Origin: an uncultured Clostridium sp.
GTDB taxonomy: Bacteria; Bacillota; Clostridia; TANB77; CAG-508
DNA length: 64,000 nucleotides
Direction of reading: 5' to 3'
NCBI GenBank assembly: GCA_900552135.1
Contig: URYN01000003.1
Location: forward strand, 1 to 64,000
Below the pieces are notes generated by a model that was not told the DNA's origin, made no database searches, and saw only the letters and a list, made by a program, of their open reading frames with translations. Positions 50,932 to 59,421 of this stretch are shown here, one piece after another (position 1 is the first letter of the stretch; each line of letters starts with the position of its first letter). Both the position numbers and the translations under genes were made by a program.

Positions 50932-51117
50932 ATGGCTAAAAAATCTTTAAAGGTTAAACAAGCAAGACCACAAAAATTTGCTACTAGAGAATATAACAGA
51001 TGCAAGCTATGTGGAAGACCTCATGCTTACATTAGAAAATATGGAGTTTGCCGTGAGTGCTTCAGAAAATTAGCTCATGAGGGAGAAATTCCAGGAATTA
51101 AGAAAGCAAGTTGGTAA
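50932..51117 (+). CDS. rpsZ: 30S ribosomal protein S14, zinc-binding type
   Basis: A 61-residue S14 of the short zinc form: CKLCGRPH and CRECF provide the four Cys ligands, with FATREYNRC and the final SGIKKASW-like end (PGIKKASW). AAAGGAG precedes the ATG. A 130-base spacer with a GCATAAATTTTATA-type hairpin separates it from rpsH. Confidence 0.98.
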   Translation: MAKKSLKVKQARPQKFATREYNRCKLCGRPHAYIRKYGVCRECFRKLAHEGEIPGIKKASW

Positions 51118-51249
51118 AATATAATTTGAAATTCAAAACGCATAAATTTTATATGCAAAAATATAAAATTAGATTTGCGTAATTGATTTGAAATTTATCA
51201 ATTTTTAATATTAATATAAGAGAATGTGATAAGGAGGGAAAAAGAAAAT

Positions 51250-51651
51250 ATGGTTACAACAGATCCAATAGCAGATATGCTAACAAGAATTAGAAATGCA
51301 AGCAATTCTAAGCATAAGACAGTTGACATACCAGCATCAAATATGAAACTTTCAATAGCAAAGATTCTATTTGAAGAAGGATATATAAAGTCTTATGAGG
51401 AAATAAAAGAAGAAAATAATCAAGGTGTAATAAGAATTACAATAAAATATACTGAAAAAGGTAAGAAAGTAATCGATGGATTAAAAAGAATTAGTAAACC
51501 AGGATTAAGAGTTTACGCTTCTAAAGATGAATTACCTAAAGTATTAAACGGATTAGGAATAGCTTTAATCTCAACATCAAAAGGAATTATGACTGATAAA
51601 GCTGCAAGAGAAGCAGGTTTAGGTGGAGAGGTTCTAGCATACATTTGGTAA
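51250..51651 (+). CDS. rpsH: 30S ribosomal protein S8
   Basis: A 133-residue S8 (DPIADMLTRIRNASNSKHKT, then RISKPGLRVYASKDELPKV and GIALISTSKGIMTDKAAREA). S8 binds 16S helix 21 and represses the spc operon in E. coli. ATG 51250 follows AAGGAGGG; the in-frame ATG at 51226 gives a non-homologous extension. Confidence 0.98.
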   Translation: MVTTDPIADMLTRIRNASNSKHKTVDIPASNMKLSIAKILFEEGYIKSYEEIKEENNQGVIRITIKYTEKGKKVIDGLKRISKPGLRVYASKDELPKVLNGLGIALISTSKGIMTDKAAREAGLGGEVLAYIW

Positions 51652-51680
51652 TTAAATGACAAAAAGGAGGGAAAACAAAG

Positions 51681-52220
51681 ATGTCAAGAATAGGAAACAT
51701 GCCTGTTACAGTACCAGAAGGTGTTGAAGTAAAATTAGATGGTCAACACATTACTGTAAAAGGACCTAAGGGAAGTCTTGAAAGAGACATTCATCCAAAT
51801 ATAAAAGTTGAATTAGACGGAAATGAAATAAAAGTTTCAAGACCAGATGATTCAAATCAAAATAAAAGCTTACATGGAACAACAAGAGCTTTAATCCATA
51901 ACATGGTTGAAGGTGTTGTACATGAATTTAAGGTAGAATTAGAAATAAATGGTGTAGGATACAGAGCTCAAAAACAAGGAAACAAACTTGTATTAAGCCT
52001 AGGATATTCTCATCCAGTAGAAGTTGAAGCACCTGCAGGAATTGAATTTGATGTTCCAGATGCTAACCACATCACAGTTAGAGGAATTGATAAGGAAATA
52101 GTAGGGGAAGTTGCAAACTTCGTAAGAGCTAAACGTCCACCAGAGGTTTATAGAGGAAAAGGAATCAAATATGCTACTGAGCATATTAGACGTAAGGAAG
52201 GTAAAGCTGGTAAAAAATAA
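51681..52220 (+). CDS. rplF: 50S ribosomal protein L6
   Basis: A 179-residue L6 (SRIGNMPVTVPEGVEVKLDG, then INGVGYRAQKQGNKLVLSLG and RAKRPPEVYRGKGIKY). It stabilises 23S helix 97 near the factor-binding site. AAGGAGGG precedes the ATG. Standard length. Confidence 0.98.
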   Translation: MSRIGNMPVTVPEGVEVKLDGQHITVKGPKGSLERDIHPNIKVELDGNEIKVSRPDDSNQNKSLHGTTRALIHNMVEGVVHEFKVELEINGVGYRAQKQGNKLVLSLGYSHPVEVEAPAGIEFDVPDANHITVRGIDKEIVGEVANFVRAKRPPEVYRGKGIKYATEHIRRKEGKAGKK

Positions 52221-52422
52221 AAATTTTAACTATAAACTTCGTCTTGCGGTGTTAAACTGCATAAAAATTTTTTCAATGTACCAATCGTACAATTTCAAAA
52301 ATTTTTATTTGTTTGCCTAGCAATACTTGTTTATATTTAAAATTTAAAATAAGATGAATCTTAATCATAATAACTAAAATAATATGACTAATGCTGTTAC
52401 ATTAGTTAGAAAGGAGTAAGAA
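52221..52422. other. Spacer with hairpin between rplF and rplR
   Basis: 202 bases without a gene, long for the spc operon. It contains a nested stem: TGTAC-CAATC-GTACA near 52278-52292 inside AAAAATTTTT arms. Possible internal promoter or processing site. Confidence 0.4.
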
Positions 52423-52782
52423 ATGATTGGAAAGATAGATAGAAAAGCTACAAGAGAGAGAAGACATATTCGTGTACGTACTAAAATAAGTGGAACTCCA
52501 GAGCGTCCAAGATTATGCGTATATAGAAGTAATAAAAACCTATTTGTACAAGTAATTGATGATGTTAATGGAAATACATTAGTTCAAGCATCTACATTGG
52601 ACAAAGAAGTAAAAACAAAACATGCAAATGTTGAAGCAGCAAAAGAATTAGGAGCCCTAATTGCAAAAAGAGCTGGAGAAAAGAAAATTACAACAGTTGT
52701 TTTTGATAGAAGTGGATACTTATACCATGGTGTAGTAAAAGCTTTAGCTGAAGCTGCAAGAGAAGCAGGATTAGAGTTTTAA
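52423..52782 (+). CDS. rplR: 50S ribosomal protein L18
   Basis: A 119-residue L18 binding 5S rRNA: RRHIRVRTKISGTPERPRL, then YRSNKNLFVQVIDD and VVFDRSGYLYHGVVKALAEA. GGAG precedes the ATG. Standard length; it follows a 202-base spacer. Confidence 0.98.
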   Translation: MIGKIDRKATRERRHIRVRTKISGTPERPRLCVYRSNKNLFVQVIDDVNGNTLVQASTLDKEVKTKHANVEAAKELGALIAKRAGEKKITTVVFDRSGYLYHGVVKALAEAAREAGLEF

Positions 52783-52802
52783 TATAAAGGAGGGAAATGA
52801 AA

Positions 52803-53294
52803 GTGCAAGAAGAAAATTCTACAGAATTAAAAGAGAAAGTAGTAGCTATAAACAGAGTTGCTAAAGTTGTTAAAGGTGGAAGAAACTTTAGATTTAGTGC
52901 AGTAGTTGTTGTAGGAGACGGAGCAGGACACGTTGGTGTTGGAAATGGTAAAGCAGCCGAAGTTCCAGATGCTATAAAGAAAGCTATTGAAGACGCTAAG
53001 AAAAATCTTGTAGAGGTTTCTATAGTTGATACAACTATACCACATGAAATTATAGGAAAATTCGGAAGTGCAAGTGTTATGCTAAAACCAGCAGAAGAAG
53101 GTACTGGAATTATAGCTGGTGGTAGCGTTAGACCAGTTCTAGAACTTGCAGGATATAGAGATATAAGAACAAAAATAATAGGAACAAACAATCCAAGAAA
53201 CGTTGTATATGCAACAATAGAAGGATTAAAGAGTATGCAAACAGTTGAATCTGTTGCAAAGAAGAGAGGAAAGAAAGTAGAAGAAATAATGTAA
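52803..53294 (+). CDS. rpsE: 30S ribosomal protein S5
   Basis: A 163-residue S5 in the decoding-fidelity region: VAINRVAKVVKGGRNFRFSA, VGVGNGKAAEVPDAIKKAIE and GTGIIAGGSVRPVLELAG. GTG 52803 is favoured because AAGGAGGG ends 8 bases before; ATG 52797, two codons up in frame, is too close to it. The next gene is rplO, so rpmD is missing from its usual place. Confidence 0.97.
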   Translation: MQEENSTELKEKVVAINRVAKVVKGGRNFRFSAVVVVGDGAGHVGVGNGKAAEVPDAIKKAIEDAKKNLVEVSIVDTTIPHEIIGKFGSASVMLKPAEEGTGIIAGGSVRPVLELAGYRDIRTKIIGTNNPRNVVYATIEGLKSMQTVESVAKKRGKKVEEIM

Positions 53295-53362
53295 TTTTTC
53301 TATTTGACAAATACTCAAAAATTAATTAAAATGAACTAGAAATTAGGAGGTGTAATCGCGAA

Positions 53363-53797
53363 ATGAAATTAGACGAATTAAAACCAGCACAAAAAAATAC
53401 AAAAAGAACAAGAGTTGGTCGTGGAGTTGGTTCTGGATTAGGAAAAACTTCAGGAAGAGGTCATAAAGGTCAAAAAGCAAGAAGCGGTGGTGGAGTAAGA
53501 CGTGGATTCGAAGGTGGTCAAACACCATTATATAGAAGATTACCAAAAAGAGGATTCACAAATATCCATGCATTAGAATATACAGAAGTAACATTAACAA
53601 TGTTATCAAAAGTAAAGAATGAGAATGTTACAGCTGAAAGCTTACTTGAAGAAGGAATAATTGGAAAAGCAAACGATGGAATAGTAATCCTTGGAACTGG
53701 TAAATTAGATAAAAAAGTCAATGTTAAAGCTGCAAGATTTACAAAGTCAGCCAAAGAGAAAATCGAAGCTTTAGGTGGAAAGGCAGAGGTGATCTAA
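53363..53797 (+). CDS. rplO: 50S ribosomal protein L15
   Basis: A 144-residue L15 (MKLDELKPAQKNTKRTRVG, GKTSGRGHKGQKARSGGGVR and PLYRRLPKRGF). It follows rpsE after 68 bases; in most Firmicutes rpmD (L30) would lie in between. TAGGAGGTG precedes the ATG. Its stop adjoins the secY start codon. Confidence 0.98.
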   Translation: MKLDELKPAQKNTKRTRVGRGVGSGLGKTSGRGHKGQKARSGGGVRRGFEGGQTPLYRRLPKRGFTNIHALEYTEVTLTMLSKVKNENVTAESLLEEGIIGKANDGIVILGTGKLDKKVNVKAARFTKSAKEKIEALGGKAEVI

Positions 53798-55120
53798 TTG
53801 TTTAAGACCATAAAAAATGCGTTAAAAACACCAGAAGTTAGAAAAAAATTACTATATACTTTATTATTAATAGTAATTTTTAGATTAGGTTGTTATATAA
53901 CAATACCAGGAGTTGACTCAGTAACAGTATCAGATCAAATGAAAGCTGCATCAAATGGTGTAACAGGACTTATAGATACAATATCTGGAGGTGCTTTCTC
54001 AAGACTTTCAATATTTGCAATGTCTATAACACCTTACATCACAGCATCAATTGTTATTCAATTATTAGGTATGGTAATTCCAAGCTTAGAGCGTTTAGTT
54101 AAAGAAGGCGGAGAAGAAGGAAAAACCAAAGTTAACAAATATACAAAAATATTAACGGTCATTCTAGCACTTATAGAAGGACTTGGAGTATTCTTCTCAT
54201 ACAAATCAACAGGAATATTCCTAGATACAGGCTTTTTAGGTGGATTCTTAACAGTCCTATCATTAATGACAGGTACTGCACTACTTATATGGCTTGGAGA
54301 ACAAATTACTAACAAGGGAATCGGAAACGGAATTTCAATGTTAATATTTGTTGGTATCATCGCAGGATTACCAAAAGGAATTACTGCTGTATGGAAGTTA
54401 ATATTTGTAGATGGAGCATTTAGCACAGTAGGATTAATAAAAGCTTTAGCAGTTGTATTAGGTGCACTAGTACTAGTTGCAGGAGTTATATTCGTTCAAC
54501 TTGCTGAAAGAAGAATTCCTGTACAATACGCTAAAAAAGTAGTTGGAAGAAGAATGGTTGGAGCACAAAACACAAATATACCATTAAAACTTGCTATGGC
54601 AGGTGTAATGCCTATAATCTTTGCATCATCATTCTTAACATTCCCTGCAATGATATTACAAATATTTGTAAAAGATATTGCAACACAAACAGGATTCTGG
54701 GCTGGAGTATATAAATTCTCTATAGCTTCATCATATTCAAACATTGGAATCGGATACACAATTGCAAATGCAATAGTTTACTTACTATTAATATTAGGAT
54801 TTACATATTTCTATACTTATGCAATGTTCAATCCAGCTGAAATATCTGGAAACATCAAGAGAAATGGTGGATTCATACCAGGAATAAGAGCTGGAAAACC
54901 AACAACAGATTACTTATCATCAGTAATCTCTAAAATAACCTTAGTTGGAGGATTGTTCTTAGCATTAATAGCAATACTTCCAATGCTTGCAAAATTCACA
55001 AGCTTGAATATCGCATTTGGAGGAACATCAATACTAATCGTAGTAGGTGTTGCATTAGAGACAATACAACAATTAGAATCTCAACTTGTAACAAGACATT
55101 ACAAAGGATTCTTAGAATAA
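53798..55120 (+). CDS. secY: Protein translocase subunit SecY
   Basis: A 440-residue channel protein with ten membrane helices. Motifs: YITIPGVDSVTVSDQ near the N-terminus, the plug region SGGAFSRLSIFAMSITPYI, GNGISMLIFVGI, and cytosolic loop 5 RRIPVQYAKK. TTG start at 53798 directly follows the rplO stop, with GAGGTGAT in rplO. A terminator follows, so adk is transcribed separately. Confidence 0.98.
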   Translation: MFKTIKNALKTPEVRKKLLYTLLLIVIFRLGCYITIPGVDSVTVSDQMKAASNGVTGLIDTISGGAFSRLSIFAMSITPYITASIVIQLLGMVIPSLERLVKEGGEEGKTKVNKYTKILTVILALIEGLGVFFSYKSTGIFLDTGFLGGFLTVLSLMTGTALLIWLGEQITNKGIGNGISMLIFVGIIAGLPKGITAVWKLIFVDGAFSTVGLIKALAVVLGALVLVAGVIFVQLAERRIPVQYAKKVVGRRMVGAQNTNIPLKLAMAGVMPIIFASSFLTFPAMILQIFVKDIATQTGFWAGVYKFSIASSYSNIGIGYTIANAIVYLLLILGFTYFYTYAMFNPAEISGNIKRNGGFIPGIRAGKPTTDYLSSVISKITLVGGLFLALIAILPMLAKFTSLNIAFGGTSILIVVGVALETIQQLESQLVTRHYKGFLE

Positions 55121-55157
55121 AAAAATAGAACGGGGGAAAATACCTTCGTTCTTTTTT
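55121..55157 (+). terminator. Terminator after secY
   Basis: AGAACG (55127-55132) pairs with CGTTCT (55147-55152), flanked by A and T runs (TTTTTTG). The 55121-55458 gap also holds a second hairpin at about 55210-55262 (AAATGATTA with TAATCATTT) and no gene. Confidence 0.8.
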
Positions 55158-55332
55158 GTTACTTAAAGAAGCTACGGTTTACATCCGTGGTTATGACTTA
55201 TGTTTAAATAAAATGATTATTTAGCACTTGATTGTGCAGGGAAAAATTAATCATTTTTCTTTTGCTAAATTATTGTTAGTGTAAAATGGCAAGAAATTGG
55301 CATAATAATAACGAGATATTATGTTTAAATAA

Positions 55333-55361
55333 TTGACAAATTTGGGAAAATAAGCTAAAAT
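55333..55361 (+). promoter_or_regulatory. Promoter of adk-map-infA
   Basis: TTGACA (55333-55338), a 17-bp spacer and TAAAAT (55356-55361). A hairpin GCCTCTAAT/ATTAGGGGC (55397-55419) lies in the leader before adk. Confidence 0.75.
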
Positions 55362-55458
55362 AAACATATAGAAATGAGAAAAACTATTAAATTTTAGCCT
55401 CTAATATTTTATTAGGGGCATAAAAATTTGTGGTTTTATTTGAAGGGAGATTTTATTT

Positions 55459-56130
55459 ATGTATTTAATAATGTTAGGTGCACAAGGTACAGGAAAGGGA
55501 ACAGTAGCAGGACTACTTACAAAACAAACAGGCTGGCCTCAAATTTCTACAGGAGACATATTTAGAGCAAATATATCTAATAAAACAGAATTGGGAATAA
55601 AGGCAAATGAATATATTTCAAAAGGACAATTAGTACCAGATGAAATTACAGTACCAATGGTTATAAATAGATTAAACGAAGAAGATTGCAAAGATGGAGC
55701 TATATTAGATGGATTTCCACGTACAGTTGAACAAGCACAAAAACTAGATGAAATTCTTGCTGAAAAAGGTAAAAAAGTTGATTTAGTGATAAATTTAACA
55801 ACACCAAGAGATGAAATAATAACAAGAATCTTAAACAGAAGAGTTTGCTCAAATCCAGAATGTAAGGCAACATATAATTTAACAATGCATCCTTCAAAAG
55901 TACCAGGAATTTGCGATAATTGTGGTTCAAAACTAGTACAAAGAGGAGACGACAGCGATGAAAACGCAATTAAACAAAGACTTGCAATATATGATGAAAA
56001 AACAAGTCCATTAATCGATTTTTATTCAAAGAAAAATGTGGTAATCACTGAAGAAGTCAGCGAAAAAATCAATAGACTTGGAAAAGAAGCAGCAGAAGAT
56101 GTATTAAAAAAGATAGAAAGTATGAAATAA
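55459..56130 (+). CDS. adk: Adenylate kinase, zinc-binding long form
   Basis: A 223-residue adenylate kinase (AMP + ATP to 2 ADP). P-loop GAQGTGKGT at 7-15, LDGFPRTVEQA for AMP, and a LID with four Cys (CSNPECKATY, CDNCGSKL) that binds zinc, as in Gram-positive Adk. GAAGGGAG precedes the ATG. It has its own promoter after the secY terminator and is followed by map. Confidence 0.98.
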   Translation: MYLIMLGAQGTGKGTVAGLLTKQTGWPQISTGDIFRANISNKTELGIKANEYISKGQLVPDEITVPMVINRLNEEDCKDGAILDGFPRTVEQAQKLDEILAEKGKKVDLVINLTTPRDEIITRILNRRVCSNPECKATYNLTMHPSKVPGICDNCGSKLVQRGDDSDENAIKQRLAIYDEKTSPLIDFYSKKNVVITEEVSEKINRLGKEAAEDVLKKIESMK

Positions 56131-56161
56131 TTTAATATAGAAATAAAAGAAGGTAATTAAA

Positions 56162-56932
56162 TTGGTAAGTATAAAAAATAAATCAGAAATTGAAAAGATG
56201 AGAGAAGCTTGCAGAGTAGCAAACTTAGCTCAAAAAGCTGTAGAAGCTGCAATAAAACCAGGAGTTTCAACTTGGGAATTAGATAAGATTGCAGAAAGAA
56301 CTATGAGAGAAAATGGTGCAATTCCAGCAGAAAAAGGTTATCCAAGTGGAGTAAAAGGAGTACCAGCTTTTCCAGGTTCTATATGTGCATCTGTAAATGA
56401 TGTTGTAATACACGGAATACCATCAAAAAGAGAGATTCTTCATGATGGAGATATAATAAGTGTAGACTTAGTTGCATACAAAGATGGATTCAATGGAGAT
56501 TGTTGCAGAACATATTTTGTAGGAAATGTAAGTGCTGAAGCTAAAAGATTAGTAGAAGTTACAAAACAAGCATTTTTTGAAGGAATAAAATATGCTAAAA
56601 AAGGCAACAGATTAGGAGACATCTGTCATGCAATAGGTGAATATGTTGAAAAGAATGGTTACAGCGTAGTAAGAGAGTTCCAAGGACATGGAATTGGAGA
56701 AAGTATGCATGAAGATCCAGGAATACCTAATTACGGAAAAGCTGGAAGAGGAATAAGACTTGAACCAGGCATGACTCTAGCCATTGAACCAATGGTTATA
56801 ATGGGCAACCCGGGGATTCTTGAACTTGAAGATGGATGGACAATAATATCAGAGGATGGAAGTTTGGCTGCACACTATGAAAATACAATTTTAATTACAG
56901 AAAATGAGCCAGAAATATTGACATTAGCCTAA
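56162..56932 (+). CDS. map: Methionine aminopeptidase type I
   Basis: A 256-residue MetAP removing the initiator Met. Metal ligands are in IISVDLVAYKDGFNGDCCR (two Asp), the His in GHGIGESMHEDPGIPN and two Glu in LAIEPM and late in IISEDGSLAAHYENT. TTG 56162 is the start, with GAAGG 12 bases up. It is preceded by adk and followed by infA. Confidence 0.97.
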   Translation: MVSIKNKSEIEKMREACRVANLAQKAVEAAIKPGVSTWELDKIAERTMRENGAIPAEKGYPSGVKGVPAFPGSICASVNDVVIHGIPSKREILHDGDIISVDLVAYKDGFNGDCCRTYFVGNVSAEAKRLVEVTKQAFFEGIKYAKKGNRLGDICHAIGEYVEKNGYSVVREFQGHGIGESMHEDPGIPNYGKAGRGIRLEPGMTLAIEPMVIMGNPGILELEDGWTIISEDGSLAAHYENTILITENEPEILTLA

Positions 56933-57022
56933 AAATGTTATATACTATATAAGCTATTATGGATATAATAGCTATATTGTATTTATAAAATAAAATACAA
57001 GCAGTAAAATGGAGGGAAAATA

Positions 57023-57241
57023 ATGTCAAAAGAGGATGTTATTGAAGTAGAAGGTACTGTTGTTGAAACATTACCAAATACAACATTTAAAGTAGAGTTA
57101 AAAAATGGTCATCAGATATTAGCTCATATCTCAGGAAAGTTAAGAATGAATTACATCAAAATTCTTCCTGGAGACAAAGTTAAAGTTGAATTATCACCAT
57201 ACGATTTAAACAGAGGAAGAATAACTTGGAGAGCAAAGTAA
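57023..57241 (+). CDS. infA: Translation initiation factor IF-1
   Basis: A 72-residue OB-fold factor that blocks the A site at initiation. It matches the family throughout: VIEVEGTVVETLPNTTFKVE, ILAHISGKLRMNYIKILPGD and DLNRGRITWR. GGAGGG precedes the ATG. Standard length and place before rpmJ. Confidence 0.98.
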   Translation: MSKEDVIEVEGTVVETLPNTTFKVELKNGHQILAHISGKLRMNYIKILPGDKVKVELSPYDLNRGRITWRAK

Positions 57242-57292
57242 TATCTAATACTAATTATATAACAATATATATTCTAGGAGGTGCTAAAAATC

Positions 57293-57406
57293 ATGAAGGT
57301 AAGACCATCAGTAAAGAAAATATGTGACAAATGCAAAGTTATAAAAAGAAAAGGTGTTGTCAGAGTAATATGCGAAAACCCAAAGCATAAACAAAGACAA
57401 GGATAA
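57293..57406 (+). CDS. rpmJ: 50S ribosomal protein L36
   Basis: A 37-residue zinc protein (MKVRPSVKKICDKCKV, then VICENPKHKQRQG) with the Cys-Cys-Cys-His zinc site. TAGGAGGTG precedes the ATG at 57293. It lies between infA and rpsM as in most bacteria. A 299-base spacer follows. Confidence 0.97.
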   Translation: MKVRPSVKKICDKCKVIKRKGVVRVICENPKHKQRQG

Positions 57407-57705
57407 TTGAAAAAATTAGATATTAACACAAATCTGTATAAGCGGCTGTTGAATATAGTTCTCTATATTTGATTAAAATTAGGTTTGTGTTTATATATAT
57501 GTTCTAATTAAAATTAAAGACTAGTTTAAAAAACTACAAATCAGAGATTGATTATAAAATACCTCTAAATTTATAATTGATTTGGAAATTTGAAAGAATT
57601 AAATTAGCACATTTCACCTTTAGTTTTAATTTGAATATAAAAAGAATTAATCTTAATTCTAAAATAGCAAAATTTAAATATTAAAAAACATTTGGAGGTG
57701 CAAAA
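57407..57705. promoter_or_regulatory. Long spacer before rpsM
   Basis: 299 bases without a gene. It starts with a terminator-like stem AACACAAA (57424) with TTTGTGTT (57483), followed by AT-rich DNA with inverted TTAATTCT/AGAATTAA segments near 57650. It may be a leader of the alpha operon, possibly for S4 or S13 feedback; no known family recognised. Confidence 0.4.
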
Positions 57706-58071
57706 ATGGCTCGTTTAGCAGGAGTTGATTTACCTAGAGAAAAAAGAGTAGAAATAGGACTTACATACATATATGGAATAGGACTATCTCGTTCTCAAGA
57801 AATATTAAAAAAAGCTGGTGTAAATCCAGATACTAGGGTAAAAGATTTAACAGATGAACAATTACAAGCAATAAGAAATGCAATGGAAGGTTATACTCTA
57901 GAAGGTGACCTAAGAAGAGAAGTTGCTCTTAACATCAAAAGATTAACTGAAATCGGATGCTACAGAGGAACAAGACATAGAAGAGGTCTTCCAGTTAGAG
58001 GACAAAGAACAAAAACTAATGCTCGTACAAGAAAAGGACCAAGAAAATTAGTTAGCAAGAGCAAAAAATAA
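57706..58071 (+). CDS. rpsM: 30S ribosomal protein S13
   Basis: A 121-residue S13 (ARLAGVDLPREKRVEIGLTY, then IKRLTEIGCYRGTRHRRGLP and RGQRTKTNARTRKGPRK) contacting P-site tRNA. TTTGGAGG precedes the ATG. First gene of the alpha part after the 299-base spacer. Confidence 0.98.
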   Translation: MARLAGVDLPREKRVEIGLTYIYGIGLSRSQEILKKAGVNPDTRVKDLTDEQLQAIRNAMEGYTLEGDLRREVALNIKRLTEIGCYRGTRHRRGLPVRGQRTKTNARTRKGPRKLVSKSKK

Positions 58072-58144
58072 TAAATAAAAAAGTAACACAAGTTACAAAA
58101 TCATTTTAAAAAAAGAAAATCCAAAAGGAGGGAAATCTTTAAAA

Positions 58145-58546
58145 ATGGCTAATACAAAAAATACAGCAAAGAAACCAGTTAGAAGAAAAGACAGAAAAAA
58201 CATAGAAAAAGGTATGGCACACATTCATTCTAGCTTTAATAATACAATAGTTACAATAACAGATACACAAGGAAATGTTTTATCATGGGCAAGTGCTGGA
58301 GAACTAGGATTCAAAGGTTCAAGAAAGAGCACACCATTCGCAGCAGGAGAAGCTGCTGAAACAGCTGCAAAAGCTGCTATGGAACATGGACTAAAAACTG
58401 TTGATGTATTTGTAAAAGGACCAGGTTCTGGTCGTGAATCTGCAATCAGATCATTACAAACAGCAGGTCTTGAAATAACATCAATCAAAGATGTTACACC
58501 AATACCTCACAACGGATGCAGACCACCAAAAAGAAGAAGAGTATAA
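58145..58546 (+). CDS. rpsK: 30S ribosomal protein S11
   Basis: A 133-residue S11 (KGMAHIHSSFNNTIVTITDT, GFKGSRKSTPFAAGEAAETA and NGCRPPKRRRV). It forms part of the 30S platform. AAAGGAGGG precedes the ATG. Standard length. Confidence 0.98.
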   Translation: MANTKNTAKKPVRRKDRKNIEKGMAHIHSSFNNTIVTITDTQGNVLSWASAGELGFKGSRKSTPFAAGEAAETAAKAAMEHGLKTVDVFVKGPGSGRESAIRSLQTAGLEITSIKDVTPIPHNGCRPPKRRRV

Positions 58547-58638
58547 TTTCTTCGTAAAAATAAATATAGAATTAAAGCATGAAAATGCTACAATAACGAA
58601 ATAAAAGTTACAAAATTTTAAGGAAGGTGAAATAAAAA

Positions 58639-59265
58639 ATGGCAAGATATAAAGACGAACAATGCCGTATTTGCCGTAGAGAAGGACAAAAATTGTTCTT
58701 AAAAGGTTCAAGATGCTATTCAGACAAATGTAGCATAACAAGAAGAAATTATGCACCAGGACAAAATGGTCAAAAGAAAAGCAAAATTTCTGAATACGGT
58801 ACTCAATTAAGAGAAAAACAAAAAACAAAAGCTTTCTACGGAGTTGGAGAAAAACAATTCAGAAGATATTTTGATATGGCTTCAACAAGCAAGGGAAAAA
58901 CAGGTGAAGTTTTACTTCAAATATTAGAGAGCAGATTAGATAATGTAGTATACAGATTAGGATTCGCAAGTTCAAGAGCACAAGCAAGAATGCTTGTAAC
59001 ACATGGAGCTTTTGAAGTAAACGGACAAAAAGTTGATATACCATCATACTTAGTAAAAGCAGGAGATACAGTTTCTGTAAGAGAAATTAGAAAAGATAAT
59101 GGAGCAATAAAAATTGCTACAGAAGAAAATAGTGCAAGACCAGTTCCAGCTTGGTTACAAAAAGATAAAGAAAAACTAAGCGGAAAAGTTGTTACACTAG
59201 CAACTAGAGAAGACATTGACCTACCTGTTGAGGAACATTTAATAGTAGAGCTTTACTCTAAATAA
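58639..59265 (+). CDS. rpsD: 30S ribosomal protein S4, zinc type
   Basis: A 208-residue S4. The N-terminus has four Cys (CRICRREG and CYSDKCSI) for zinc, which the S4A form lacking Cys would not have. The S4 RNA-binding domain (about 93-155) shows RLDNVVYRLGFASSRAQARM. GGAAGGTGA precedes the ATG. S4 regulates the alpha operon in model bacteria. Confidence 0.98.
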   Translation: MARYKDEQCRICRREGQKLFLKGSRCYSDKCSITRRNYAPGQNGQKKSKISEYGTQLREKQKTKAFYGVGEKQFRRYFDMASTSKGKTGEVLLQILESRLDNVVYRLGFASSRAQARMLVTHGAFEVNGQKVDIPSYLVKAGDTVSVREIRKDNGAIKIATEENSARPVPAWLQKDKEKLSGKVVTLATREDIDLPVEEHLIVELYSK

Positions 59266-59421
59266 TAACTAGAAGTTAATTAGAAATTAGTAGGCAGAGG
59301 AAAGAAAACTTACAGTAAAGTATATAAAAGGAGAAGTAGAGTATAAAGGTATAAGAATTAGAATAATGATCTAACTTCATGGCCTCTAACCTCTAACTTC
59401 TAAAAAAATTAGGAGGTAAAA

